From Pelagophyceae sp. CCMP2097 (Eukaryota; Sar; Pelagophyceae): a stretch of DNA of 33,502 bases. Below the pieces are notes generated by a model. The model did no database searches, had not been told where the DNA came from, and was given only the letters and a program-made list of their open reading frames with translations. The DNA lies in contig MU657193.1 in the NCBI GenBank assembly GCA_026770575.1, forward strand, positions 227,531 to 261,032, in the 5' to 3' direction. The translations under genes and the position numbers were made by a program. Positions within the stretch are counted from its first letter, which is position 1. Each line of letters opens with the position of its first letter. Below, in pieces: positions 9,647 through 19,100 of this stretch.

Positions 9647-11068
9647 ATGGCCGATGACATGAGTGCGCCGGCGAGCGCGTCGATCTACGCCGACGCGCGG
9701 CGCTTGGTCTACGTCGGCCCGGGCGGCTGCGACGTCGCGCGGTCGGCGTTTTTGAGCCGCGCGGCGTGCGCGACCGTCGTGGCGCTGTGCGAGGCGCACG
9801 GCGACTGGGGCGCCGGGGCCGACTACGCGTTTGCGACCCGCGACGTCGAGGTGGACCGCTTCCCCGCGCTCCGGGATTGGCTGCTGCGGCACGCCTTCCC
9901 GCGCGCCATCGCCGCGCGGTGCGAGCGCGCGCACGGCCGCCGCATCAAGAGCCTCGACGACTGTTTTGTCGTCAAGTACGATGCGCGCGGCGGTTTGGCG
10001 GCCCTCGTGTCGCACCGCGACGCGGGCGCCGTCTCGTTCATGGTCGCGCTGTCGGCGCCCGGCGACTACGCCGGCGGCGGCACGCGCTTCGACGAATCGG
10101 GCCTCGTCGTGCACTGCGGCCAGGGCGACGTTTTGACTTTTGACGCGGCGCTGTTTCACTCTGGCGTGCCGATCACCGCGGGCACGCGCTACCTCCTCGT
10201 CGGCTTTGGCCACGCGCGAGAGGCGCACCCTGGCGACGTCCGCCTCGACGACCTCCAAGTCGTCCGCCGCCGCGCAATAGCAAAGGCCTGGGTCGAAGCC
10301 GTGGACGTGAAACCGGCCCTCGTCCGCGACGCGCGGCTTCTTGCCGCGGCAGAAAAATCCTTTTGGGTCAACCGCAAAGCGCGGCCGCGGTGCGCCGTCG
10401 AGGCATTTGCGCTCAAGATGCTATTCGCGCAGGAGCTCTTCGGCGACGACGCGGCCGGCGGCGCAGAGGTCTGGGCGCACTTACTGCCGCCAGGAGGCGC
10501 CGAGGCGTCACTGCCGCTGCACTTCGACAAGGACGAGCGACTCCTCGCCGACCGCGACGAGTGGCGCCACCCGGCCCTCTCGACGGTGACGTACCTCTCG
10601 GACGGCGGCGCGCCGACCATCATCTTCGACACGACGCTCGCCGGCGGCCGCGGCGCCGGCGGACCCTCCATGGCCTTTGTGAGCCACCCAGTCGCCGGCA
10701 AGCACCTCATCTTCCAAGGCAGCCTGCTTCACGGCGTCGCGCACGACCTTGCGCGGCCCACGCCGGCGCAGGCGGCAACGGGCCCGCGGCTCACGCTCCT
10801 CGTCAACCTCTGGCGGGGCGCGCCGCTGGGCCTCGCCGCGCTCCCGGACGACATCGTGGCCGCCCTCTCGAAGCGTTACTTCACCTACGACCCGCGGCGC
10901 CTCGACGACGTCGTGGTGATCGACGCCGCGGGCGCGGCGTTGTCTGCGCTCGATGGCCACGTCGACGGTTTCACGGCGCCGCTGCCCGTCGGCGACATCC
11001 GGGCGGCCGCGGAAACCGCGCTCGTCCTCCTCGAAGCACCGCACGATCTCACGGCAACGGCAGAGTGA
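9647..11068 (+). CDS. Tandem double-domain 2-oxoglutarate/Fe(II) oxygenase
   Basis: Single-exon gene from ATG 9647 (MADDMSAPAS), 473 residues. Two jelly-roll oxygenase domains are visible. Domain 1 has an H123-x-D125 pair (SHRDAGAVSFM), GGGTRFDE, H171 (FHSGVPITAGTR) and R181, which fits the prolyl-4-hydroxylase-like class. Domain 2 has H292-x-D294 (LHFDKDE), H362 (LLHGVAH) and R381 (RLTLLVNLW). Each domain therefore has a full 2-His-1-carboxylate iron site and a basic 2OG-binding residue, so both may be active. The substrate is unknown; relatives hydroxylate proteins, nucleic acids or small molecules. I see no signal peptide or obvious nuclear signal. The stop lies 72 bp from the convergent TAGT-like gene. 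The homology of domain 2 is less familiar to me than that of domain 1. Confidence 0.8.
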   Translation: MADDMSAPASASIYADARRLVYVGPGGCDVARSAFLSRAACATVVALCEAHGDWGAGADYAFATRDVEVDRFPALRDWLLRHAFPRAIAARCERAHGRRIKSLDDCFVVKYDARGGLAALVSHRDAGAVSFMVALSAPGDYAGGGTRFDESGLVVHCGQGDVLTFDAALFHSGVPITAGTRYLLVGFGHAREAHPGDVRLDDLQVVRRRAIAKAWVEAVDVKPALVRDARLLAAAEKSFWVNRKARPRCAVEAFALKMLFAQELFGDDAAGGAEVWAHLLPPGGAEASLPLHFDKDERLLADRDEWRHPALSTVTYLSDGGAPTIIFDTTLAGGRGAGGPSMAFVSHPVAGKHLIFQGSLLHGVAHDLARPTPAQAATGPRLTLLVNLWRGAPLGLAALPDDIVAALSKRYFTYDPRRLDDVVVIDAAGAALSALDGHVDGFTAPLPVGDIRAAAETALVLLEAPHDLTATAE

Positions 11069-11140
11069 CGTTCGCATCTCGGAGTCGACAGAGGAAACTG
11101 ACACAATTGGTAATCGTATCTTCACATCGTCGCGGCGCGC

Positions 11141-12588
11141 TCACGTTCGTTTCGCGAAGAATGACGTGACTGTCCTCTGACCGCCTTTTGGCTTGTAGAC
11201 CGCCTTATCGACTCCCGCGGGCGGCGGCGGCTGCTTGATTTCATGCTTGCCGCCGACGATGCTGCCGCGTGAGTCCCAGCGGAACCGGACCTCGTTCTCG
11301 CCCCGCGTCGTGTGCTGCGGGAACGCACCTAATGTGCGTCGGAAAGTTTGGCGCGTGTCCCGAGACGCGGCGTCGCAATGTCGGCGCGCGGGGCGCGAAC
11401 CTGGCCACTTGTGGCGGAGGATGGCGATGGAGCGCTGCTCGAGGTCGTCGGTGCGCGCGTCGACGGCGCCGCCCGCGTTTTTGTAGTGTTCAAACTGCGC
11501 GAGGATGCGGTTCGACCGCGCGACGGACCCGTGCTCGTAGAGGTGCTGCGCCGTGTAGTCCTACGCGGCCAGCGCAGTGCGGCGCGCCGTCCATCGAAGA
11601 CCCACGCCTCGCGGAAAGGCGACGGACGCCGTCCGCTTTACGTAGTCCTCCTTGAGCGCGATGCGCTCGTCGAAGCGCAGCGTCGTCCGCTCGACGTCGA
11701 CGACGACAAAATCACCGACGATGAAGCAATCCTTGGCGAGGGGCGCGCACCCGGCGGCGAGGCCGTAGTTCGTGTTGGGGTAGCCGCCGCCGAGGCGCGC
11801 GCCACCCTTTCCGGCGCCGCCCATGACGGCGCGCAGCAGCTTGGCCGCGGCGGGCAGCGAGCAGGCGAGCTTATCGTTGCCGGCCACGTTTTGCGCTGCC
11901 ATGTCTTTTGGCTTGGACCACCCAGCCTTGCCGTCGGCTGCGGTCATTGACGCGAGTGAGGCGCCCTCGCGTATGACGGTGCACCACTGCAAGTCGTCCG
12001 AGACTTCGACGACGAAGCGGCAGCCCATGTTGCGCGCCTCGTCCATGGCGGCGTTGCGCGACGCGCAGAGGCCGCCGCCCTCGACGATGCGGCCCAGGGC
12101 GCCGGCCTTTGAGTACTCGCCCGCCTCGCCCAGACCGACGACCCAGATTAGCCGGTCCGCGACCAGGCCCGTCGACAGCAGCTGCGTCTGCATGCGCTCG
12201 ACGTTGCGCCAGCGCGCCTTGGAGATGATGGCGAACGCCGTCGCCGCAGCGCCCGCGGGATCTGAGCCGACCTACGTCCATGTCAAAGTCGCGTACTTCC
12301 GTCAAAGTCGCGTACTTCCGTCCAAGCGCGCGCCATCGGGCGTGCCGCGCCATCAAAAGCGCCTCGGACGCCGCGCCGCGCCAGCGCGTCGATGTACGCG
12401 TCGCCCTCGCGCGTCGCGGCGATGAAGGCCTCGGGCGAAGCCAGCGCGTCGGTCTTCCTCTTCGGCTTCGTCGCCGCCGCGGGCTCGGGCTCGTCGTCTT
12501 CGTCCTCTGGATCCTTGTCCGACTTTCGCTTTTTGGCCGGCCTCGTCGCCTCGACCCCCAAAGCAACCTCCTCGTCCGAGCCCGCCAT
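11141..12588 (-). CDS. TET-associated-glycosyltransferase-like (TAGT) protein with nuclear signal and C-terminal PIP box
   Basis: Exons 12588-12316, 12271-11642, 11560-11401 and 11328-11141 join in frame to 416 residues; introns are 44, 81 and 72 bp. Residues 19-45 form a bipartite nuclear signal (KKRKSDKD...KPKRK) in an acidic tail. The core runs from AFAIISKARWRNVERMQTQL (about 103) through the S-D-D motif (VSDDLQW, 181-187), GGYPNTNYG and LRFDERIALKEDY-DYTAQH to ILRHKWPG, all typical of TAGT proteins, which are related to the GREB1 C-terminal domain. The last residues contain Q405-R-T-V-T-S-F-F412 followed by AKRT, a good PCNA-interacting box. TAGT proteins are proposed to transfer sugars to hydroxylated DNA bases. 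Nuclear import plus PCNA binding suggests action on replicating DNA. The intron 1 boundary is least certain because a 19-bp tandem duplication offers two donors. Confidence 0.75.
12277..12315. repeat. 19-bp tandem duplication at the first splice donor of the TAGT-like gene
   Basis: On the minus strand GTACGCGACTTTGAC occurs twice in tandem, at 12315 and at 12296. Each copy starts with a usable GT and the first is followed by GGAA. The favoured 44-bp intron (12272-12315) uses the upstream copy with acceptor ACGTAG, phase 0. The downstream copy with acceptor CTCAG would give a 35-bp intron that also keeps frame. Confidence 0.7.
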
Positions 12589-12816
12589 CCGGACCGTGAA
12601 GCGCGGGCGCGAGGCTCGTACACGAGGCGAGGCCGGCGGCGCGAGGAGTTCGAAAGGAGAGCTCCTTGTTTGGCTTTTTGAAAGATTGCGCGGGGATTGC
12701 ATCGAATCCCCTTTAAATCGGAAGCCGCCTCGACGCCGAGCAAGGGGTCGTTTATTTATGACCCGAGGACGCTCGGCCGATGGAACCACCTCTGGCACGC
12801 CGCGGCGGTGCGACGC

Positions 12817-13641
12817 TCACTGGATAGGCGCGTGCGCGGCCCAGTAGGCGACGGATGCGGCGTACTGCGCGCGGTCGAGGGCCACGCCGGAGCCGCCCTC
12901 GGCCTCGCCGAGGCTATTGCGCATCATCGTGATGGGCTGCATCGGTAGCTCCGCCGCCGAGTCCTGCGCCTTGACGGAGACGACGCCCCAGGGCGAATCC
13001 GACGTGTCCGAGTCGCCCTGCGCCGCGTTCTCGGCGCGGATCTGCGCGCGCGAGTACAAAATCACCTAGTGGCGGCGCGCTCCGCGGCCCGGCGCGCTCC
13101 GGGCCCGCCGGCGCCGCGCGCCGGGCGCCACTTACGTCGAGCTTCGTGGCGACAGGGAGGTCGCCACCGAGGAGCGCCTTGACGTCGTCGCTTTCGAACC
13201 ACCGCGTGAGGACGGGAAGTTCCTTTTCCGTGCGCGCGTGGTAGCCGCTCTTGAGCAGGTGCGTGTTCTCGGGCGTAATCGCGAGGACCGCCGCCGAACA
13301 GCCCGCAAAGTTGTCCAGGAAGACGTGCTTGCAGAACGGCGCGTACCTGCGGCGACGCGTGCGCGGGAGGCCTAGCCGTCTTCGGCCGTCTCGGCGCGTC
13401 GACGTCGAGATCACGGCTCGCACCCGTCGACGAGCGCCTTGCCGGACTGGACGTAGCGCGCGTTGAGCTCGCGCTCGAAGTCGTCGATGGACATGGCGAT
13501 GAACGGCGACTTGCCGCTGGCCTGGTCGAACTGCCGGAAGCAAAACGGGTCGACGACGAGGTCGCGCACCGCCCCAGTCGACAGCGCCGCCATGCTCCGA
13601 GCGCGCGCGAAGACGACAGTCGCGGCGAGCCAACGGCGCAT
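12817..13641 (-). CDS. DUF3228 family protein
   Basis: Exons 13641-13424, 13346-13136 and 13065-12817 join in frame to 225 residues, with canonical GT-AG introns of 77 bp (13347-13423) and 70 bp (13066-13135, donor GTAAGT). The N-terminus MRRWLAATVVFARARSM is basic and could be a mitochondrial or plastid presequence. The body shows DUF3228 landmarks: VDPFCFRQFD, GYAPFCKHVFLDNFAG, ITPENTHLLKSGYHAR, ELPVLTRWFES, LDVILYSRAQI and a C-terminal MRNSLG...GSGVALDR. The biochemical role of the family is not known to me. It faces the same way as the TAGT gene, 228 bp upstream of it. The second intron is almost entirely G+C and strongly self-complementary. Confidence 0.8.
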
Positions 13642-13689
13642 GTAAGAGCACCCGCGGAAGCTATAGCCGAGCTCGGCTTGCGTCTTCAG

Positions 13690-13880
13690 CTGATCAGGCT
13701 CGCGAGTTGACGAGGAAGGCCTTATCGCTAATCCCGTTTCTCTGCTCCCTGCGCTTCGCCTGCCCTCCGCGCCGACCGTCGTACTTGTTCGTTGCCAGTG
13801 CTACTAGTGATAAAGTAAATATCGCTAATCCTAGATAATTCAGCAGTGTTAATTCAGCAGATAGGATTCCTATATATATA
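13690..13880. other. AT-rich intergenic segment with short repeats
   Basis: Upstream of the DUF3228 gene. AATTCAGCAG occurs at 13838 and 13852. The segment TATCGCTAATCCTAG and a TATATATATA run (13871-13880) make this the most AT-rich stretch nearby. No gene is supported. It could hold promoter elements or mobile-element debris. Confidence 0.35.
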
Positions 13881-14531
13881 GCGAGCCCGTGTTGAGGCCG
13901 CCGCGCACGACGACCGCGTCGGCCTCCATCGCGCCGCGCGCGCGCACGCAACCGATGGCTTCACCAAAGACTGGCACAATCGACGCGTCGCGCTGCGCCG
14001 TCGTCCGCTGCGACGCGACGCGTTGAGGCCGCGCTGCGCCGTCGCCCTGATCCGCGGGATGCAGAACCACGGACGGCCTTCCGCAAACCCGTCAAAGCCC
14101 GGGCCACGGTCGTTCCACACGGCGCAGACGAAACCTCCGAGCCCGGCAGACGTCGTCGCCGCGTTGCGCTCCATAAACTCGACCCACGCTTTGCGGTACT
14201 CGGTTAGAGTCCCGATCGACAATATTGGCACCTTGCGCGTCTTCGCCTCGGTCTCGATGAGGATAAAAACCTTGAGGCCGTGGTTAAGGTGTGCCGAAAA
14301 CGTGCGCAGCTGCGCGACCCGTGGCGGCAATTTCCAGTCGATGACCGCGTCGGATCTCCGCCGCTCGAGACCCTCGAGGATGCACTTTGCATTCGCCGGC
14401 CCGATGGCCTCGGTGAAGACGAGGCCCAGCACGACCGCGGTGAAGATGATCTCCGCGTACGGTTTCCGCACAGCATGTGCACAGGTCGCGAGCTGGTAAA
14501 CGCCCCAGAGGTCTGAGCGCGACTGCGTCAT
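13854..14531 (-). CDS. Hypothetical ORF with one hydrophobic segment
   Basis: A minus-strand frame from ATG 14531 (MTQSRSDLWGVYQLAT) encodes about 225 residues. The first 140 have a natural composition, with one hydrophobic stretch (AEIIFTAVVLGLVF) and segments such as HLNHGLKVFILIETEAK and YRKAWVEFMERN. The last 80 residues are Arg/Ala/Ser-rich like a shadow frame, so the true 3' end may be an intron or a stop in another frame. The open frame extends upstream of the ATG to about 14672. I recognise no domain. Confidence 0.3.
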   Translation of the reverse strand: MTQSRSDLWGVYQLATCAHAVRKPYAEIIFTAVVLGLVFTEAIGPANAKCILEGLERRRSDAVIDWKLPPRVAQLRTFSAHLNHGLKVFILIETEAKTRKVPILSIGTLTEYRKAWVEFMERNAATTSAGLGGFVCAVWNDRGPGFDGFAEGRPWFCIPRIRATAQRGLNASRRSGRRRSATRRLCQSLVKPSVACARAARWRPTRSSCAAASTRARYIYRNPIC

Positions 14532-14672
14532 GCTCCCCGGCGTCGTCGATTCCAGCGCGTCGTAACGGCCGTCGCCGTCGCGCCAAAGGCTCAGCGACAC
14601 TTTTCCCGGCAGGGAACGCCCTGGCCAGCCGCGGCCGTGGCGCGTCGCGAGACTCCTACAATATTGTATCAC

Positions 14673-15029
14673 AAAACTACCTGTCCACGGGCGCGCCGGC
14701 GTGGGTCCCAGGAATCAATTTACAGAAAGCCAGTTCCCGCGGGCCCATAACTCGAGGAACACAACACGTCGATCGACACCACCCTGGCGCGTCGAGGCGC
14801 AGCAGTCGCACCGCTCCCTTGCGCCCCAGTGCAATCGGGCCGCTCGAGGACATTGAGACGGTGCGACGGCGCGAAAAAATACAGTGCCGTCTACACTGCC
14901 TGACCCCCCGGAGCGGCCGAGAGGATGGCTTCCTTCCGAGGAAAGGAATGCGGCCTCTTCGTCGTCGCCGCATGTGGTTGATGCTCAAGAGGCGTTTACA
15001 AGGACGCCACACACACAGAGCGTCAGCGT
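14673..15029. other. Intergenic region, no gene seen
   Basis: Open frames on both strands are short and have no recognisable composition or domain. It probably includes the 3' UTR of the minus-strand gene ending at 15030. Confidence 0.35.
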
Positions 15030-15894
15030 CTACATAAACGCGTCAAAGTTGTCGTAATCCGCCTCGTAGCGGATCTTCGAGGGCCGCGCCGTCGTCATGC
15101 TCGGCGGCTGCCGCCACGACGGGCAGAGCGCCCGGAGCGTCTCCTCGCCGAGCTCCTTTGCCTAACGGGCGACGGTGACGGGACGCGCAGGGCGAAGCCG
15201 GAGCACGCAGGGCGGGCGATGCCGGGGCACGCAGGGCAGGCGATGCTGGGAAACGCAGCAGCGCAGATTCCTTCGCCACGGGTCAACGGACGCCGCAGCT
15301 GCACGAGCATCGCGAGGCTCTCGTCGGATATGGGCTGGCAGGCTTCAACAGCCTATTCGTAGACGTCGACCTTTGGCTCGCTGCCACAGGGGAAAACACA
15401 CTCGTCGGGCGTCCGCGGCGGCCGCTTGGAGGTCGGCCGATTTCGCTACAGCGCGCGATGACCGCGCATTCGCGGCCGGCGAAGGACGCACTAAAGTGCG
15501 CGACGGCGACCATGGCGCCGAGCGCCGCGCCGCGCTCGAACCCCTCGGAGCTCGACTCGGTGAACGCGGCCTCGAAGCCGCGCCTGCGGCGGCCGCTGGC
15601 GCGGCGCCGCCGAGGCCGCGCGAGGCCACAAGCCACGAAGGCGACGCTGCGCCGCCGGCTCACTGGAGGCCGGCCTGCTTGCCGCGCGCGACGCCTTCGC
15701 GGAAGCCTTCGGCCTTAAGGTCCGCTTGCACGCGGCGGTACTCGCGGCGCGCGACGTCGCCGTCGGACCTACGCCAGGCGTCCCGCACGGCACGGCCCGC
15801 GGCCGCGGCACCAAGACGCCGCGCGGGTGGACGCGTCGCTGTCCCAGACGCCGCCGTCGTCGTCGGCGCCGCCGCCCGCCGCAAAGTCGCACAT
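15030..15894 (-). CDS. Yae1/Lto1 (ORAOV1)-like protein, 3' part unresolved
   Basis: ATG 15894 (MCDFAAGGGADDDGGVWDSD) opens exon 15894-15812, followed by 15768-15664 and 15583-about 15450. Introns are 43 bp (15769-15811) and 80 bp (15584-15663, donor GTGAGC); phases agree. The joined protein contains EGFREGVARGKQAGLQ-RGFEAAF and SEGFERGAALGAM, the repeated G-x3-G pattern of the Yae1/Lto1 family, which helps the cytosolic iron-sulfur machinery mature the ribosome-recycling ATPase ABCE1/Rli1. Further coding-like pieces lie downstream: DECVFPCGSEPKVDVYE, then an in-frame TAG, then AVEACQPISDESLAMLVQLR, and a final exon with KELGEETLRAL and YDNFDAFM ending at 15030. I could not join these without a frame error. 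They may belong to this gene with decay or error, or to a separate gene. Confidence 0.55.
15183..15258. repeat. 24-bp minisatellite, about three copies
   Basis: Units beginning GCACGCAGGGC at 15203 and 15227 are nearly identical over 23 bp, with a degenerate copy before and a partial one after. The block lies between coding-like segments of the Yae1/Lto1-like gene, probably in an intron. Confidence 0.75.
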
Positions 15895-16134
15895 AGTAAA
15901 GTTCCAAGCGTGTCAATCGCCAAAATTTCGCGAGGGCGTCGCAGCTGCAACGCCGGACGGCCTCGAGTCGAAATCGAGGCAGTAGGTCGCTGCGAATGCG
16001 CTTCCCTGCAAAAGCCTCGCTCTTCGGCTCGACCCGAGGTCGAAAAACGGGTCGAGGAGGCTTCTCGACTGACTCGACGCTCGCCGAGAATCTCGAAAGA
16101 AGATGAGAAATTCAAGTTTATTGTTGTTTTGTTG
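15895..16134. promoter_or_regulatory. Divergent intergenic region between the Yae1-like and PepN-like genes
   Basis: 240 bp separate the two start codons. GC is locally reduced, with an AT-rich segment at about 16098-16135 just before the aminopeptidase ATG. Repeated CTCGAC/GTCGAG words occur at 15960-16090. No defined promoter motif is identified. Confidence 0.4.
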
Positions 16135-19100
16135 ATGAGAGCTCGCTTCGTCCTCGCTCGATTCGTGCTGCCCGTCGCTTGCGGCCTGCAGCAGCGGTCG
16201 CCGCGCCTCGCCTCTCTGAGCTCGTTCGTGAATCGGCTGACAAGGCGCACCATGGCGACTGTGACCAAGGCGGCGTCTCTCCCGGGCCCACTGCAATTGC
16301 GGGCGGGCCCCTCTGCGTGCGCTCCGCAGGCGCGGGGACGTTTTACGCTAGGCTGCGCTCGACGTGGAAGCACCGGTGGAGAAGTTCCGCCGCGATTATG
16401 CGCCGACTCCGTATGCGATCGAATCCGTCGACCTGAATTTTGACATCCATGACGAAGAGACCTTCGTGACGAGCACGCTCCAAATCGCGCCGCGCGTCGG
16501 CACCAAGGGCGAGCCCCTCGTCCTCGACGGCGAGCAGCTCCGCCTCGTCTCCATCGCCGTCGACGGCGCCGCGCTGGACGCGAGCGCGTTCGAATACAAG
16601 TGCGTTCTTAGGCCTGGAGCGACGGGGGCAACGCCGGGCGAGCCGGTCGTCGAGGTGTGCGGCGCGCTCAAGGAAATTCCTAGAGAAACAGCCTCGGAAA
16701 TTGCCTAGAGAAACGACTAGGTCGGACGTGCTCACGCTCAAGGCGCCGCCGGCGGGCGCCTTTGCTCTCACGACGACGGTGGCCATCAAGCCGCAGGAGA
16801 ACACGCAGCTCTCGGGACTCTACTCGTCGTCTGGCAACTGCGTGACGCAGTGCGAGGCCGAGGGCTTCCGCCGCATCACGTTCTTCTACGACCGCCCCGA
16901 CGTCATGGCAAAGTACGCGGTGCGCGTCGAGGCCGACAAGAAAAAGTACCCCGTCCTCCTCTCCAACGGCAACGAGGTGGCCAAGGGCGAAGAGGGCAAG
17001 CGCCACTGGGCCTCGTTTGAAGCCGCGCCCTGATATGGGCGGAACAAACGGACCGCGCGAATACCGTCTGCAAGCAGAGGCACCGCCGGAAGACGTGGAA
17101 AGCAGAGGCACCGCCGGAGGAACTGGCCGCGCGCCCTTGTCAAACGGCCGGATTTTCACATCGTCGTCGCGCCCGCAGGTTCGAGGATCCGTTCCTCAAG
17201 CCGAGTTATCTCTTCGCGCTCGTGGCGGGCAACCTCGGCGGCACGCCGCCGCGTCGGTCGGCAAACTCGGGCTGTCGCAGGAAGGACAGAGGCTCGATGA
17301 ACAGACTCGAAAGGAAGGACAGAGGCTCGATTAGCTTTTGCGATTGCCCCGCGCTGTTTTTTGTGTTTGATTTAATAGTCCGTAAATTTAAACAGAGGCT
17401 CGATCAAAGGCCAGAAGCCAAACGCAGAGTGGGCAGTTTGCGTGAACGTCCACCCGCGTAGGCGTGGAGAGCACTTTCGTGACGTCTTCGGGCCGGAGCG
17501 TGCGCCTTGCGGTGTGGTCCGAGTTCGAGAACCTGGACCAGCTGGACTGGGCGCTGGAGTCGCTGAAGCGTTCGATGAAGTGGGACGAGGACCGCTACGG
17601 CCGCGAGTACGACTTGGACGTGTACCACATTGTCGCGGTGAACGACTTCAACATGGGAGCCATGGAGAATAAGGGCCTCAACGTCTTCAACACGGCCTGC
17701 GTCCTCGCCAAGCCCTCGACTGCCACGGACGGCGACTACGACCGCGTCCTCGGCGTCGTCGCGCACGAGTACTTCCACAACTGGTCCGGCAACCGCGTCA
17801 CCTGCAGAGACTGGTTCCAGCTCACCTTGAAGGAGGGCCTCACCGTCTTCCGCGACCAGCACTTTACGGAGGAGGCGACTTCGGAGGCGACGAAGCGCAT
17901 CGACGACGTGCGCGTCGTGCGGTCGGCGCAGTTTACGCAGGACGCGGGCCCGATGGCGCACGCCATCCGGCCAGAGTCGTACATCGCAATGGACAACTTC
18001 TACACCGTCACCGTCTACAACAAGGGCGCAGAGGTCATCCGCATGTACCGCACGCTCCTCGGCGCGGCCGGGTTCCGCAAGGGCATGGACCTGTACTTTG
18101 ACCGCCATGACGGCCAGGCCGTCACCTGCGACGACTTCCGCGCCGCCATGGCCGACGCCAGCGGCCGCGACCTGACGCAGTTCGAGCGCTGGTACACGCA
18201 GGCGGGCACGCCGACGGTGACCGTCTCGGGCCGCGGCGTCTCCAAGGGCGAGTACTCGTTCACCGCATCCCAGGCCGTCCCCGGTACGCCCGGCCAGCCC
18301 GTCGAGGCCAAGCTGCCCTTCCACATCCCGCTCGTCGCAGCGCTCCTCGACGCAAACGGGAAGAAGGTGGCCGACGAGCTCTTCGAGCTGACGGAAGCGT
18401 CGCAGACGTTCACCTTCGCCTCCAAGGGCTTGAAGGATGGCGAGACGTACCACCTCTCCATGCTGCGCGGCTTCTGCGCGCCCGTACAGCTGGCGCTGGT
18501 GCCCGAGCTGGGCGTCGACGAATTGCGTTTCCTGGCGCAGTACGACGACGACGCCGTGAACCGCTGGGACGCCTCGCAGCAGCTCGCGCAGCGCGCCATC
18601 CTGGACCGCTACGAGACGGGCTCTGCGATGGCGTTGGCGCCGTTCGTCGACGCCTTCAAAGCGACGCTCGGCGCCGAGGGCCTCGAGGCCTCGCTCAAGG
18701 CCGTCGCGCTCGCGCTGCCCGATTTCTCCACGCTCATGCTCCAGCTGCCCGCGGGCGTCGACGTCGACCCGGTCAAGCTTTGCGAGGCCATCAAGGCGAC
18801 GCGCAAGGACGTGGCCACGGCGTGCCGCGCGGAGCTGGCCCAGCTCTACGCCGCACTCACGGCGTCGGCGCCCACCGAATTTTCCGTCGATGCCACCGCC
18901 GTCGGCGACCGCCGCCTGCGCAACACGTGCCTCGGCTACCTTTCCGTCCTCGACGGCGAGGAGGCGCGGTGCCTTCAGCACTTTGAAAAGGCCACGTGCA
19001 TGTCCGACTCGCTCGCGGCGGCCATGGCCCTCGCGCCAAAGGACTGCGACGAGCGCAACGCGGCCCTCGGCGAGTTCTTCAAGCGCGCCAAGAAGAATTC

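Noticed and set aside
9647..11068. Calling the double oxygenase a TET/JBP base hydroxylase because it neighbours a TAGT gene
   Set aside because: The first domain looks P4H-like and I do not see TET/JBP-specific features. Adjacency alone is not enough, so it is kept as a hypothesis only.
12914..13651. A single 245-codon frame over the DUF3228 gene on the same strand
   Set aside because: It reads through the introns in mixed frames. The three-exon model gives the conserved family sequence, so this frame is partly shadow.
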